A stretch of DNA of 64,000 nucleotides from Pseudoclavibacter sp. RFBB5 (GCF_002931555.1 NZ_PSTZ01000007.1:744001-808000); one strand, 5' to 3'. Shown: positions 47,457 through 57,306, counted from the first letter of the stretch. Notes: a model not told the origin generated them from the sequence alone. Numbers and translations are program-made.

Positions 47457-48810
47457 GGTTCTCCTTCTCGGCGTGCTGGTCGGCGAGGCGCTGCATGAGC
47501 GCCTCCCTCGACTCGTAGGACTCGTTGGGGGTGAACGCGACGCGGTCGACGCGGCGGCCCTCCATCCGCTCGACCCGGAACGTGCCGACGGGGACCTGGA
47601 CCTCGTCACCCACGGCCGGGATGCGCTCGAGGGCGTTCATGATGAAGCCTGCGACCGTCTCGTACGGTCCGTCGTCGTCGAGCTCGATGTTGAGCCGGTC
47701 ACGCACCTCGTCTGGTCGGAGCATGCCGTCGAACGTGGTCCGTCCCTTGGCGCGGACCACATCGAGATGTGCGCGGTCGTGCTCGTCGACGAGCTCGCCG
47801 ACGATCTCCTCGACGAGGTCCTCGAGCGTCACGACGCCATTCGTGCCGCCGTACTCGTCGAGCACAACCGCCAGCTGGAAGCCGCCGGATCGCAGCTCGG
47901 CGAGCAGCGCGTCCAAGCCGAGCGTCTCGGGGACGAGCAGCGCGTCGGTCTTGATCGCCCCGACCGGCACGGAGCGCCTCCGGTCGAGCGGAAGCGAGAC
48001 GGCGTTCTTGAGGTGCGCCACGCCCACGATCTCGTCGATGTCCTCACCGGTCACCGGGAAGCGCGAATGCCCCGTCGACTTCGCGAGATCGATGAGGTCC
48101 TGCACCGGCGCGTCGACGGCGATGGACTGCACTCGAGGCCTCGGCGTCATCACATCCGCTGCGATGTGGTCGGCGAAGCGCAGCGTGCGACTCAGCAGCA
48201 CGGCCCGCTCACCTTCGAGGATGCCGACGAGCGCTGAGCGCCGCACGAGGCTCGACAGCTCCTCCGCGGTGCGCGCGCCGGAGAGCTCTTCCTTCGGCTC
48301 GATGCCGACGGAGCGGATGAGTCCGTTCGCGCTGCCGTTCAGCACCGCGACCGCCGGCCTGAACACCGTCGTGAAGGCGACCTGCAGCGGGATGAGGAAC
48401 TTCGCCGTCGTCCGTGGCACGGCGAGCGCGAAGTTCTTCGGGATGAGCTCGCCGACGACCATCGACAGGGCCGTCGCGATGACGATGGCCAGCACGGCTC
48501 CGACGGGGCGCACGGCGTCCTCCGGCAGTCCGACCGCGCCGAGCGGCGTCGCGAGCAGCGACGAGATCGCCGGCTCCATCGTGTAGCCGGTGAGGAGCGT
48601 GGTGAGCGTGATGCCGAGCTGCGCGCTCGAGAGGTGCGTGGACGTGTGCTTGAGCGCGTTGATCGTCGGGGTGAGGCGCTTCTCTCCTCGTTCCCGCCGC
48701 TTCTCGAGATCGTTGCGGTCGAGGTTGACGAGCGAGAACTCCGAGCCGACGAAGACGCCGGTTCCCAGGGTGAGGAGGACGCCGACCCCGAGCATAAGCC
48801 ACTCGTTCAC
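47449..48810 (-). CDS. CNNM/CBS/CorC-domain membrane protein (hemolysin family), full form
   Basis: 453 residues from GTG 48810. The order is a CNNM transmembrane domain (GTGVFVGSEFSLVNLDRND, MVVGELIPKNFALAVPR), a CBS pair (ADVMTPRPRVQSIAVDAP, HSRFPVTGEDIDEIVGVAH) and a CorC_HlyC domain (FDGMLRPDEVRDRLNIEL, GDEVQVPVGTFRVERMEG). It is paralogous to the downstream gene and coupled to it by an 8-nt overlap, so the two may act as a heteromeric pair. A role in magnesium or cobalt handling is inferred from the family. Confidence 0.92.
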   Translation of the reverse strand: MNEWLMLGVGVLLTLGTGVFVGSEFSLVNLDRNDLEKRRERGEKRLTPTINALKHTSTHLSSAQLGITLTTLLTGYTMEPAISSLLATPLGAVGLPEDAVRPVGAVLAIVIATALSMVVGELIPKNFALAVPRTTAKFLIPLQVAFTTVFRPAVAVLNGSANGLIRSVGIEPKEELSGARTAEELSSLVRRSALVGILEGERAVLLSRTLRFADHIAADVMTPRPRVQSIAVDAPVQDLIDLAKSTGHSRFPVTGEDIDEIVGVAHLKNAVSLPLDRRRSVPVGAIKTDALLVPETLGLDALLAELRSGGFQLAVVLDEYGGTNGVVTLEDLVEEIVGELVDEHDRAHLDVVRAKGRTTFDGMLRPDEVRDRLNIELDDDGPYETVAGFIMNALERIPAVGDEVQVPVGTFRVERMEGRRVDRVAFTPNESYESREALMQRLADQHAEKENRG

Positions 48811-48867
48811 GCCACGTCACCACCCTGTCGAGCACACATATCCGAGACCCCCGTCAGCCGGCCGCGT

Positions 48868-50307
48868 CTACCAGGACACCGGGAGGGCCTTGCCCTCTTC
48901 GTAGCCGGCCGCCGACTGGATGCCGACCTTGGCCCGCTGGCGGAATTCGGGGAGTGAGTCAGCCCCCGCGTAGGTGAACGATGAGCGGACGCCGGTCGTG
49001 ATCATGTCGATCAGGTCGTCGAGCCCAGGTCGCTTGGGGTCGAGCATGATCTTCGACGACGAGATGCCCTCCGCGAAGAGGAGCTTTCGCGCGCGCTCGT
49101 AGGGCTCGAGGTCCCCGAAACGCGCTTCGACCGCCTTCGTGGATGCCATGCCGAACGACTCCTTGAACCAGTTGCCAGCATCGTCGGTCCGCACCGTTCC
49201 CGGCGCCTCGACCGTGCCGGCGAACCATGAGCCGATCATGACGGCGGACCCACCGGCGGCGAGCGCGAGGGCGACGTCACGCGGATAGCGCACTCCCCCG
49301 TCCGCCCATACCCGCGCGCCGAGCGCGTGCGCGGTCTCCGATGTCTCCAGCACCGCGGAGAACTGCGGACGACCGACCGCGGTCATCATGCGCGTGGTGC
49401 ACATGGCGCCGGGGCCGACGCCGACCTTGATGATGCTCGCCCCCGCCGAGACGAGGTCGTGGACGCCGCTTCCGGAGACGACGTTGCCCGCGACGATCGG
49501 AACGCCGAGCTCCGCCCCACGCACCGCCTCGATCGCTCGCAGCATGCTGCCCTGATGTCCGTGCGCGGTATCCAGGACCAGCACATCGGCGCCGGCCTCG
49601 ACAAGCGCGCGTGCACGCTCGAGCGCGTTGCGCGACACGCCGACGGCGACCGCGACACGAAGGCGCCCCTGAGCATCCAGCGCCGGCTGATAGATCGTGC
49701 TGCGCAGCGCGCCGCTTGCCGTGACCGTCGCGATCTCACCACGCTCGGTCCGCACGGGCGCGAAGCTCTCGCCAGCCCCGGCGAAGGAGTTGAAGACCGC
49801 GCGGGAGTCGCGGGCGAGGGCCAGCGGCACCTCGTCGACGAAGTGGTGGCTCAGATCGGCCAGCACGGCGTCGCTCGGGACACGCGCCAGCGTCGACGCC
49901 TGCAGCACACCGAGCACCTCCCCATCGGGAGCCAGCACGGAGACCCCGAACCCGGCGACGGGCGGGACGATTTCGAGCACCGCGCCCACCGTCGCGTCGC
50001 CCGACGCGGTGAAGGGCGTGTCGAGGACCGGGTCCTGCGATTTAACCCAGGCGATCGCGGTCTGCAGAGCCTCGAGGGACATGTCCTGCGGCAGCACGCC
50101 GAGACCGCCTCGCCGTGCGATGGCCGCCGCCATGCGGGGACCGGTCACCGCGTTCATGTTCGAGGCGACCAGCGGGATCGTCATGCCGGTGCCGTCATCC
50201 GGGGCGAGCGAGACATTCAGCCTCGATCCCACATCCGACCTGCTCGGAATCAGGAAGACGTCCGAGTACGTGAGCTCGTGGTGTGGGGCGGGACCAGAGA
50301 AGTGCAT
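48868..50307 (-). CDS. guaB1: GuaB1-type IMP dehydrogenase/GMP reductase family protein
   Basis: 479 residues from ATG 50307 (GGAGG site). The IMPDH/GMPR barrel begins with LTYSDVFLIPSRSDVGSR. The active-site loop is KVGVGPGAMCTTRMMTAVGRPQ with the catalytic Cys, and the flap-side segment is GMASTKAVEARFG. A CBS module is inserted at about 95-200. In mycobacteria the GuaB1 paralogue works as a GMP reductase in purine salvage; that activity is likely here but not proved by sequence. A TATTCT hexamer lies 7 nt before the ATG. Confidence 0.9.
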   Translation of the reverse strand: MHFSGPAPHHELTYSDVFLIPSRSDVGSRLNVSLAPDDGTGMTIPLVASNMNAVTGPRMAAAIARRGGLGVLPQDMSLEALQTAIAWVKSQDPVLDTPFTASGDATVGAVLEIVPPVAGFGVSVLAPDGEVLGVLQASTLARVPSDAVLADLSHHFVDEVPLALARDSRAVFNSFAGAGESFAPVRTERGEIATVTASGALRSTIYQPALDAQGRLRVAVAVGVSRNALERARALVEAGADVLVLDTAHGHQGSMLRAIEAVRGAELGVPIVAGNVVSGSGVHDLVSAGASIIKVGVGPGAMCTTRMMTAVGRPQFSAVLETSETAHALGARVWADGGVRYPRDVALALAAGGSAVMIGSWFAGTVEAPGTVRTDDAGNWFKESFGMASTKAVEARFGDLEPYERARKLLFAEGISSSKIMLDPKRPGLDDLIDMITTGVRSSFTYAGADSLPEFRQRAKVGIQSAAGYEEGKALPVSW

Positions 50308-50374
50308 GGCCTCCAGAATACGTTGCCCAGACGCCGAACCGGCCACTTTCGCGCAGAGCGCTCGCCAAGGGCGT

Positions 50375-50380
50375 TAGGCT
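50375..50380 (+). promoter_or_regulatory. Possible -10 element (TAGGCT) upstream of kgd
   Basis: TAGGCT lies 9 nt upstream of an ATG at 50390 that opens a 25-codon frame, and 71 nt upstream of the kgd start. It would give a transcript starting near 50387. Confidence 0.4.
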
Positions 50381-50389
50381 GGTCACTCG

Positions 50390-50467
50390 ATGGGGCCGCC
50401 GCCCAGATTCGGCGTGTCCCGCATCAACAGACGAACGCGAGACAAACTCAGGTGGCGAGTCATTTGA
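50390..50467 (+). CDS. Possible leader peptide (uORF) overlapping the kgd start
   Basis: ATG 50390 to TGA 50467 encodes 25 residues beginning MGPPPRFG, with six Arg and one Lys in the remainder. It ends 15 nt inside kgd in another frame. There is no ribosome site, but a TAGGCT element 9 nt upstream would make the transcript nearly leaderless. It might couple or restrain kgd translation. Chance occurrence is also plausible. Confidence 0.25.
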   Translation: MGPPPRFGVSRINRRTRDKLRWRVI

Positions 50468-53400
50468 CCAGTGCGGGTACAGACGAAGCAAAGTCCGATT
50501 TCGGAGCCAACGATTGGCTCGTCGAAGAGATGTACGAGAAGTACGTCAAGGACCCGAAGAGTGTCGACGAGGCCTGGTGGCCGACACTCGAGCAGTACGC
50601 CAAGCAGCAGACCGCTGCCCCGGCGAAGACGGCACCGGCAGCCCAGCCCGCGAAGGCGCAGGCAGCTCCAGCCGCTGAGGCAGAGGCGAAGAAGCCGGCC
50701 GCCGACGGCGAAGCGCGAAAGCAGGCGAAGACCACTGCCGCGGCCCCGCAGGAGAAGCTCATCCCCGCGGATGCGCCGGCAGCTGACAAGGAGAAGGCGC
50801 CGTCACGCGAGAACATCGTGTCGCCGCTGAAGGGCATGGCGAAGGCCATCGCCAAGAACATGGACATCTCGCTGCAGGTGCCGACCGCGACGAGCTACCG
50901 CGAGATCCCCGCGAAGCTCATGATCGACAACCGCATCGTCATCAACAACCACCTTCGCCGCACCCGCGGCGGCAAGGTCTCGTTCACGCACCTCATCGGC
51001 TGGGCCCTCGTGAAGGCGCTCATCAAGTTCCCGAGCATGAACGTCTACTACGACGAGGTCGACGGCAAGCCATCCGCCATCGAACCCGCCCACGTCAACC
51101 TCGGCATCGCGATCGACGTGCCGAAGCCCGACGGAACCCGCGCCCTCGTGGTCCCGAGCATCAAGCAGGCCGAGACGCTCAACTTCCGCGAGTTCCTCGG
51201 CGCGTACGAGGAGCTCATCAAGCGCGGTCGCCAGAACAAGCTCAGCGGCGACGACTACGCGGGCACGACGATCTCGCTCACGAACCCGGGCGGAATGGGC
51301 ACCCTGCAGTCCGTCCCGAGGCTCATGAAGGGCCAGGGAGCGATCATCGGCGCCGGCGCCCTCGACTACCCGGCCCCCTACCAGGGAATGGCGCAGCACG
51401 TCCTCGACGATCTCGCCATCTCCAAGCGCCTCACGATCTCGAGCACGTACGACCACCGCGTCATCCAGGGCGCTGGCTCCGGCGAGTTCCTGAAGATCGT
51501 GCACGAGCACCTCACGGGCCAGCACAACTTCTACGAAGAGATCTTCGCGTCGCTGCGCATCCCGTACAAGCCCGTCGTGTGGTCGCAGGACGTCCACGTC
51601 GACCTCGCCGCCGCCATCAACAAGACGGCTCGCGTGCAGCAGCTCATCAACATGTACCGCGTGCGCGGCCACATGATGGCTGACATCGACCCGCTGCAGT
51701 ACGTGCAGCGCACGCACCCGGACCTCGAGATCGAGAACCACGGGCTCACGTTCTGGGACCTCGAGCGCGAGTTCGTCGCGGACGGGTTCGGCGGAAGCCA
51801 GCGGATGCTCAAGCTCCGCGACATCCTCGGCATCCTCCGCGACTCCTACTGCCGCACCATCGGCATCGAGTACATGCACATCCAGGACCCGGAGCAGCGC
51901 GCCTGGTTCCAGGACGAGCTGGAGCACCCGTACACGAAGCCCACGCACGAAGAGCAGATGCGCATCCTCAACAAGCTCAACGAGGCTGAGGCGTTCGAGA
52001 CGTTCCTGCAGACGAAGTACGTCGGCCAGAAGCGCTTCTCGCTCGAGGGTTCCGAGTCGGTCATCTCCCTGCTCGACACGATCATCCAGGGTGCCGCCGA
52101 GGAAGACCTCGACGAGGTCGCGATCGGCATGGCCCACCGCGGCCGCCTCAACGTGCTCACCAACATCGCCGGCAAGACGTACGGCCAGATCTTCCGCGAG
52201 TTCGAGGGTGTGCAGTCCAGCTCGGGCCGCGGCAACTCGGGCGATGTGAAGTACCACCTCGGCATCGAGGGAACGTTCACGGCCGCCTCCGGCGCGACGA
52301 TCCCGGTCTACCTCGCCGCCAACCCTTCGCACCTCGAGGCTGTCAACGGCGTGCTCGAGGGCATCGTGCGCGGCAAGCTCGACCGCAAGGCCGACGGCCG
52401 GGATGCGGTCCTGCCGATCCTCATCCACGGTGACGCCGCCATGGCGGGTCAGGGCGTCGTCTACGAGACGATGCAGATGTCGCAGCTCCGCGCCTACCGC
52501 ACGGGCGGCACGATCCACGTGAACATCAACAACCAGGTCGGCTTCACGACGACGCCTCGCGACGCCCGTTCGTCGATGTACTCGACCGATGTGGCCAAGG
52601 CCATCTCGGCTCCCGTGTTCCACGTGAACGGCGACGACCCCGAGTCCGTGGCGCGCGTCGCCGAGCTCGCGTTCGCCTACCGCCAGCGCTTCAAGCGCGA
52701 TGTGGTCATCGACCTCATCTCCTACCGCCGCCGCGGCCACAACGAGGGCGACGACCCCTCGATGACGCAGCCCCTCATGTACAACCTCATCGAGGCGAAG
52801 CGCTCCGTGCGCAAGCTGTACGCCGAGGCGCTCGTCGGACGTGGCGACATCACACAGGACGAGTTCGACGCGGCGCAGAAGGACTTCCACGACCGCCTCG
52901 AGCGCGCCTTCGCGGAGACGCACCAGGCCCAGACGCAGTCGACCCCGATCTCGGCCGCCGAGCTCTCAGCAGTGGGCTCCCGCGAGGAGAACCACCGCTC
53001 CGAGCCGGAGTCGACGGCTGTCGCCCGCGAGGTCATCGAGACCATCGGCGACGCGCACGGGAACCCGCCAGAGGGCTTCTCGGTGCACACGAAGCTCAAG
53101 GCCGTGCTGTCGAAGCGCGAGCAGATGAGCCGCGAAGGCGGCATCGACTGGGCCTTCGGCGAGCTCCTCGCCCTCGGCTCGCTGCTCATGGAGGGCACGC
53201 CCGTGCGCATGTCCGGCCAGGACTCGCGCCGCGGGACGTTCGTGCAGCGTCACGCGCTCTTCCACGATCGCCTCAACGGCCAGAACTGGCTGCCGCTCTC
53301 CAACCTGAGCGACAACCAGGCACCCATCTCGATCTACGACTCGTTCCTGAGCGAGTACGCGGTGCTCGGCTTCGAGTACGGCTACTCGGTGGAGCGTCCC

Positions 53401-54165
53401 GACGCGCTTGTCCTCTGGGAGGCGCAGTTCGGTGACTTCGTGAACGGCGCACAGACGATCATCGACGAGTTCATCTCGGCGTCCGAGCAGAAGTGGAACC
53501 AGCGCTCGAGCGTCGTGCTGCTGCTCCCCCACGGCTACGAGGGTCAGGGTCCCGACCACTCCTCGGCGCGCATCGAGCGCTTCCTCACGCTCGCGGCAGA
53601 GGAGAACATGACGGTCGCGATGCCATCGACGCCCGCGTCGCACTTCCACCTGCTGCGCCGTCAGGCCTACGCGCGTCCGCGCAAGCCGCTCGTGATCTTC
53701 ACGCCGAAGTCGATGCTGCGCCTGCGCAGCGCCGTCTCGCCGGTCGAGGACTTCACGAACGGCGCGTTCCGGCCCGTCCTGGACGACGAGCGCATCACCG
53801 ACAAGGCCGCGGTTCGGCGCGTCGTGCTGCACGCCGGCAAGCTGCACTACGACCTCCGTGCGGAGCTCGACAAGCGCGAGGACTCGACGGTCGCCCTGGT
53901 GCGGCTCGAGCAGTTCTACCCGATGCCGGGCGAGGAGATCAACCGCATCCTCGCCGAGTACCCGAACGCGGAGATCATCTACGCGCAGGACGAGCCGGAG
54001 AACCAGGGTGCTTGGCCCTTCATCCGCACGCACCTCGCGCCGATGCTCGAAGGACGCACGATCCGCGCGGTCACCCGCCCGGAGTCGTCGGCACCTTCGG
54101 TCGGCACGATGAAGGCGCACCAGCGTCAGCAGGCCGAGCTCATCGAGGGAGTGCTGGCCGACTAG
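50452..54165 (+). CDS. kgd: Multifunctional 2-oxoglutarate dehydrogenase E1/E2-type (Kgd/OdhA)
   Basis: 1237 residues from GTG 50452. The N-terminus is SDFGANDWLVEEMYEKYVKDP, the E1o anchor. An Ala/Pro/Lys linker (about 45-120) precedes an E2-type succinyltransferase domain (about 125-350) whose active site reads DHRVIQGAGSGEF near residue 333. The ThDP-dependent E1 domain follows (AIGMAHRGRLNVLTN near 556, GDAAMAGQG near 659, NINNQVGFTT), then the transketolase-like domain (MSGQDSRRGTFVQRH near 916). This E2o-E1o fusion without a lipoyl domain is found only in actinobacteria and feeds the TCA cycle. In relatives it is controlled by GarA/OdhI, not seen here. It has its own terminator. Confidence 0.96.
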   Translation: MASHLTSAGTDEAKSDFGANDWLVEEMYEKYVKDPKSVDEAWWPTLEQYAKQQTAAPAKTAPAAQPAKAQAAPAAEAEAKKPAADGEARKQAKTTAAAPQEKLIPADAPAADKEKAPSRENIVSPLKGMAKAIAKNMDISLQVPTATSYREIPAKLMIDNRIVINNHLRRTRGGKVSFTHLIGWALVKALIKFPSMNVYYDEVDGKPSAIEPAHVNLGIAIDVPKPDGTRALVVPSIKQAETLNFREFLGAYEELIKRGRQNKLSGDDYAGTTISLTNPGGMGTLQSVPRLMKGQGAIIGAGALDYPAPYQGMAQHVLDDLAISKRLTISSTYDHRVIQGAGSGEFLKIVHEHLTGQHNFYEEIFASLRIPYKPVVWSQDVHVDLAAAINKTARVQQLINMYRVRGHMMADIDPLQYVQRTHPDLEIENHGLTFWDLEREFVADGFGGSQRMLKLRDILGILRDSYCRTIGIEYMHIQDPEQRAWFQDELEHPYTKPTHEEQMRILNKLNEAEAFETFLQTKYVGQKRFSLEGSESVISLLDTIIQGAAEEDLDEVAIGMAHRGRLNVLTNIAGKTYGQIFREFEGVQSSSGRGNSGDVKYHLGIEGTFTAASGATIPVYLAANPSHLEAVNGVLEGIVRGKLDRKADGRDAVLPILIHGDAAMAGQGVVYETMQMSQLRAYRTGGTIHVNINNQVGFTTTPRDARSSMYSTDVAKAISAPVFHVNGDDPESVARVAELAFAYRQRFKRDVVIDLISYRRRGHNEGDDPSMTQPLMYNLIEAKRSVRKLYAEALVGRGDITQDEFDAAQKDFHDRLERAFAETHQAQTQSTPISAAELSAVGSREENHRSEPESTAVAREVIETIGDAHGNPPEGFSVHTKLKAVLSKREQMSREGGIDWAFGELLALGSLLMEGTPVRMSGQDSRRGTFVQRHALFHDRLNGQNWLPLSNLSDNQAPISIYDSFLSEYAVLGFEYGYSVERPDALVLWEAQFGDFVNGAQTIIDEFISASEQKWNQRSSVVLLLPHGYEGQGPDHSSARIERFLTLAAEENMTVAMPSTPASHFHLLRRQAYARPRKPLVIFTPKSMLRLRSAVSPVEDFTNGAFRPVLDDERITDKAAVRRVVLHAGKLHYDLRAELDKREDSTVALVRLEQFYPMPGEEINRILAEYPNAEIIYAQDEPENQGAWPFIRTHLAPMLEGRTIRAVTRPESSAPSVGTMKAHQRQQAELIEGVLAD

Positions 54166-54185
54166 GCAGGTCCTCCGCGAACGCA

Positions 54186-54223
54186 GAAGGCGCCCGTCCC
54201 GAGCAATCGGGGCGGGCGCCTTC
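54186..54223. terminator. Bidirectional terminator after kgd
   Basis: A 17-bp inverted repeat (54186-54202 and 54207-54223) with one G-T wobble and a 4-nt loop (GCAA). It separates the convergent kgd and the unknown minus-strand gene. TTC and GAA close the stem ends. Confidence 0.85.
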
Positions 54224-54244
54224 GTGTGCTGTCTGAACGGCCTG

Positions 54245-54787
54245 CTAGCGCCCGGTCAGGAGAGCGACGGCGTCGTCGAGGTACGCGGCGAGTGGCGTCG
54301 AGCTGCTTGCGCCGAGACCGGCCTGCGCGCCAGGGACAGCTCCCCAGTGCAGGACCACCTCGCCGCCCACCACCTCGAGGCCGGGATGCGCGTCGGCACC
54401 CCCGCTGTCGGAGAGCTGGATACGCGCCGCGCCGTAGTTGACGACCTCGCCAAGGGCGAACCCGGACTTCAGCGCGGCCAGCTGCACGCGACGTCGCTCG
54501 GCCGCAAGCGCCGACTGCTCGCTGTAGTGGTCTGGCTGCTTCGCGACCCGGATGACGGAGCCGACGCGGAACAGCCCGCCGCTCTCGTCGAGCAGCAGCT
54601 CACGCAACCGCCACACGTTCGAGACGCGCCGCAGGACGGGGCCCCGACGGACGCCGAGGACGGGGCGACGCTCGACCAGCTCGGCGAGCGTCTCCCGCCT
54701 GGCATCCCGTTCCCGCAGCTCGGAGATGGCCTCGTCGACGCGGGCAGAGAGCAGGCGCCAGGCGTCCTCCTCGGGATCCGGAGTCAT
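54245..54787 (-). CDS. Hypothetical protein, not recognised
   Basis: 180 residues with high GC3. The N-terminal half is charged and helical (ARVDEAISELRERDARRETLAEL). The second half has beta-like segments (GGLFRVGSVIRVAKQPDHYSE, LGEVVNYGAARIQLSDSGG) and ends in a short Ala/Leu helix. There are no spans, signal peptide or metal motif. It lies 31 nt downstream of the anti-sigma gene and may belong to that operon. Coding is supported by codon bias; I do not recognise the family. Confidence 0.7.
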   Translation of the reverse strand: MTPDPEEDAWRLLSARVDEAISELRERDARRETLAELVERRPVLGVRRGPVLRRVSNVWRLRELLLDESGGLFRVGSVIRVAKQPDHYSEQSALAAERRRVQLAALKSGFALGEVVNYGAARIQLSDSGGADAHPGLEVVGGEVVLHWGAVPGAQAGLGASSSTPLAAYLDDAVALLTGR

Positions 54788-54818
54788 GGGCAGGACACGA
54801 GTTCGCGGGCGCCCCGTG

Positions 54819-55079
54819 TCAGTTCGCGACCGGCGTGCCGTGCGAACGCTGGATGTTGCGCAGCTGGTCGAGGACGTGCAGGCGCAGCTCTTCGGGGGCG
54901 CGCTCCTTGCAAGCGCGCTGGACGACTTCCATGAGCGAGCGGTTCACGTGCAGCTCGCTCTCGCAGTCCTTGCAGTGCTCGAGGTGCTCGCGAATATCGC
55001 TCGCGTCCGTACTGGCGAGTTCGTTGCGCAGGTACTCCTCGAGGGCGTCCTTGGCTTTCTCGCAGCCGCAATCGGTCAT
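54819..55079 (-). CDS. rsrA: RsrA-type zinc anti-sigma factor
   Basis: 86 residues. The ZAS signature HxxxCxxC is in [14 protein letters not shown] near residues 36-43, and an upstream Cys pair lies in [10 protein letters not shown]. This matches RsrA/RshA redox-sensing anti-sigma factors, which release the sigma factor when zinc-bound thiols are oxidised. ATG 55079 overlaps the sigma gene stop (ATGA), the usual arrangement. The C-terminal [14 protein letters not shown] is unremarkable. Confidence 0.9.
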   Translation of the reverse strand: MTDCGCEKAKDALEEYLRNELASTDASDIREHLEHCKDCESELHVNRSLMEVVQRACKERAPEELRLHVLDQLRNIQRSHGTPVAN

Positions 55080-55711
55080 TTCTTGCTCCCTGTTTCCTGC
55101 TCGTCCCCGTCCAGGGCCGGAATGATGCCGTTCTCTCGCGCGTAGCCGGTGAGGCGCTCGCGAAGCAGTCGCCTGCCGCGGTGAAGCCGCGACATGACGG
55201 TGCCGACGGGGGTCTTCATGATGTCTGCGATCTCCTTGTAGGAGAATCCCTCCACGTCTGCGAGGAACACCGCCAGGCGGAAGTCCTCCGGGATCGCCTG
55301 GAGGGCGTCCTTCACCGTCGAGTCGGGGAGGTGGTCGATGGCCTCGGCCTCGGCCGAGCGCGACGAGGTCTGGGCCGTCGCCGACTCGGCGCCGCCGAGC
55401 TGCCAGTCCTCGAGGTCCTCGAGCGCGTTCGCGTACGGCTCCCGCTGCTTCTTGCGGTACGAGTTGATGAAGAGGTTCGTGAGGATGCGGTACAGCCACG
55501 CTTTGAGGTTCGTGCCCTGCTCGAAGCGCGCGAAGGCGACGAAGGCCTTCACGAAGGTCTCCTGTACGAGGTCCTGCGCGTCTGCGGGGTTTCGAGTCAT
55601 GCGCATAGCTGCCGCGTACAACTGGTCGATGTACTGCAGCGCCTGCTCCTCGAACAGCTGCCGGAGTTCGTCCTGATCTGGGGTCGCCTGAGGCGACTTC
55701 TGCTCACTCAT
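55076..55711 (-). CDS. sigR: SigR/SigH-type ECF RNA polymerase sigma factor
   Basis: 211 residues from ATG 55711. Region 2 has [27 protein letters not shown] and [25 protein letters not shown]. Region 4 has [26 protein letters not shown] and [15 protein letters not shown]. With the ZAS anti-sigma gene overlapping its end, it is a thiol-oxidative-stress sigma factor. The same frame stays open for 59 codons upstream to 55888, so a longer isoform, as known for Streptomyces SigR, cannot be excluded. Confidence 0.93.
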   Translation of the reverse strand: MSEQKSPQATPDQDELRQLFEEQALQYIDQLYAAAMRMTRNPADAQDLVQETFVKAFVAFARFEQGTNLKAWLYRILTNLFINSYRKKQREPYANALEDLEDWQLGGAESATAQTSSRSAEAEAIDHLPDSTVKDALQAIPEDFRLAVFLADVEGFSYKEIADIMKTPVGTVMSRLHRGRRLLRERLTGYARENGIIPALDGDEQETGSKK

Positions 55712-55845
55712 TACGCGTGAGTGTACTGCCGTGCGCCTCTCGGCGGCTTGACGCCTCGGCGGCGCGAGGGTTGTCTGCAAGGGTTGCCCTCCCCTTCGTT
55801 GTCTGGCGGAATCGTCTTTCCGGGTGATACGAGCGCCACTGGCGG

Positions 55846-55851
55846 TATCGT
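55846..55851 (+). promoter_or_regulatory. Possible -10 element (TATCGT) for aroA
   Basis: TATCGT lies 9 nt upstream of ATG 55861, giving a leader of only a few nucleotides. There is no clear ribosome site before the ATG. On the opposite strand a TTGACA lies nearby, possibly part of a sigR promoter. Confidence 0.4.
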
Positions 55852-55860
55852 TGTCAACCA

Positions 55861-57306
55861 ATGGAGATCTTTGGCTATTCCGGACCACGCTTCGACTTGT
55901 ACCGAGACGACGAGGGCAGCGAGCCCCTGACCCTCGGCGACGGCCCGTGGGAGGCCCCGACGGCGAGTGCGCCGATCGACGCGCGCCTGCAGATCCCTGG
56001 GTCGAAGAGCCTCACCAACCGTGAACTGGTGCTCTCCGCACTGGCCGGCGCACCATCACTGCTTCGGCACCCCCTGTGGGCCCGAGACACCGAGCTCATG
56101 ATCGAGGCGCTCAGGCAGCTCGGCACGAGGATCGTCGAGGTCCCCGGCGACGGTCGGTTCGGGAACGATCTCGAGATCACGCCGGGCGAGCTCGAAGGCG
56201 GCGTCTCCATCGACTGCGGCCTCGCGGGCACCGTCATGCGCTTCGTCCCGCCCCTCGCATCCCTCGCCCTCGGCCCCGTCGCCTTCGACGGCGACGAGGC
56301 GGCTCGCCGACGCCCGATGAAGGGCACGGTGGATGCGCTCAAGGCGCTCGGTGTCGAGGTCCGCGACGACGGGAGGGGCGGGCTGCCCTTCTCGCTCTAC
56401 GGGACCGGCGAGGTGACGGGAGGCGAGGTCACGATCGACGCTGGAGCCTCCAGCCAGTTCGTCTCTGGGCTCCTCATGGCCGGCGCGCGCTTCGAGGACG
56501 GGCTCACGCTCATCCACTCGGGCGATCGGGTCCCGAGCCAACCGCATATCGACATGACGCTCGCCGCCCTGCGGGAGCGTGGGGTCGAGATCGACGACTC
56601 GGAGGCGGGCACGTGGCGTGTGTCGCCTGGCAGCATCGACGGGCGCGAGCTCACGATCGAGCCCGACCTCTCCAATGCGGAGCCCTTCCTCATCGCGGCG
56701 ATCGTCGCGGGCGGCAGCGTCTCCATTGAAGACTGGCCGGCGACGACCACGCAGGTCGGATCTCACCTCGAGCACCTGCTCCCGCTCTTCGGCGCGCAGA
56801 TCTCGGTCGCGGACGGCGTGCTCACGTGCACGGTTGAACGAGGCATCGCCGAGGGAGCCGAGCTGCCGGGAGTCGACCTCGATCTCTCCGAGGCGGGAGA
56901 GCTCGCCCCCAACCTCGCGGCGCTCTGCGGGCTCTGCACCACCACGAGCCGCATCACGGGCATCGCCCACCTCCGGGGCCACGAGACCGACCGCGTGGCG
57001 GCCATCGCCGCAGAGCTGCGCGGCATCGGCTGCGAGGTCACCGAGCTCGACGACGGGCTCGAGATCGTTCCCGGACCGCGCACCGCCCACGAATGGCGCA
57101 GCTACGAGGACCACCGCATGGCCACCTCAGGTGCCATCGTCGGCCTCGCGATCGAGGGCGTGACCGTCGACGACATCCACGCCACGAGCAAGACGCTCCC
57201 CCAGTTCACCCAGCTCTGGCAGGACATGCTGGACCAGGGCACGGTCGGCGACCCGGACGAGGGCGAGGACGACGGCAGCGTCGACCTCACCGCCTTCAGC
57301 ATCTGA
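55861..57306 (+). CDS. aroA: 3-phosphoshikimate 1-carboxyvinyltransferase (EPSP synthase)
   Basis: 481 residues. The substrate-binding motif is [36 protein letters not shown], the [14 protein letters not shown] segment, [16 protein letters not shown] and [15 protein letters not shown] complete the family set. It makes EPSP in the shikimate pathway. The first about 40 residues ([11 protein letters not shown] and following) are an actinobacterial extension. The C-terminus has an acidic tail ([12 protein letters not shown]). rsgA starts 3 nt downstream. Confidence 0.95.
   Translation: MEIFGYSGPRFDLYRDDEGSEPLTLGDGPWEAPTASAPIDARLQIPGSKSLTNRELVLSALAGAPSLLRHPLWARDTELMIEALRQLGTRIVEVPGDGRFGNDLEITPGELEGGVSIDCGLAGTVMRFVPPLASLALGPVAFDGDEAARRRPMKGTVDALKALGVEVRDDGRGGLPFSLYGTGEVTGGEVTIDAGASSQFVSGLLMAGARFEDGLTLIHSGDRVPSQPHIDMTLAALRERGVEIDDSEAGTWRVSPGSIDGRELTIEPDLSNAEPFLIAAIVAGGSVSIEDWPATTTQVGSHLEHLLPLFGAQISVADGVLTCTVERGIAEGAELPGVDLDLSEAGELAPNLAALCGLCTTTSRITGIAHLRGHETDRVAAIAAELRGIGCEVTELDDGLEIVPGPRTAHEWRSYEDHRMATSGAIVGLAIEGVTVDDIHATSKTLPQFTQLWQDMLDQGTVGDPDEGEDDGSVDLTAFSI

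Noticed and set aside
50803-52923. Minus-strand open frame of 706 codons inside kgd
   Set aside because: Antisense shadow; kgd motifs are continuous on the plus strand.
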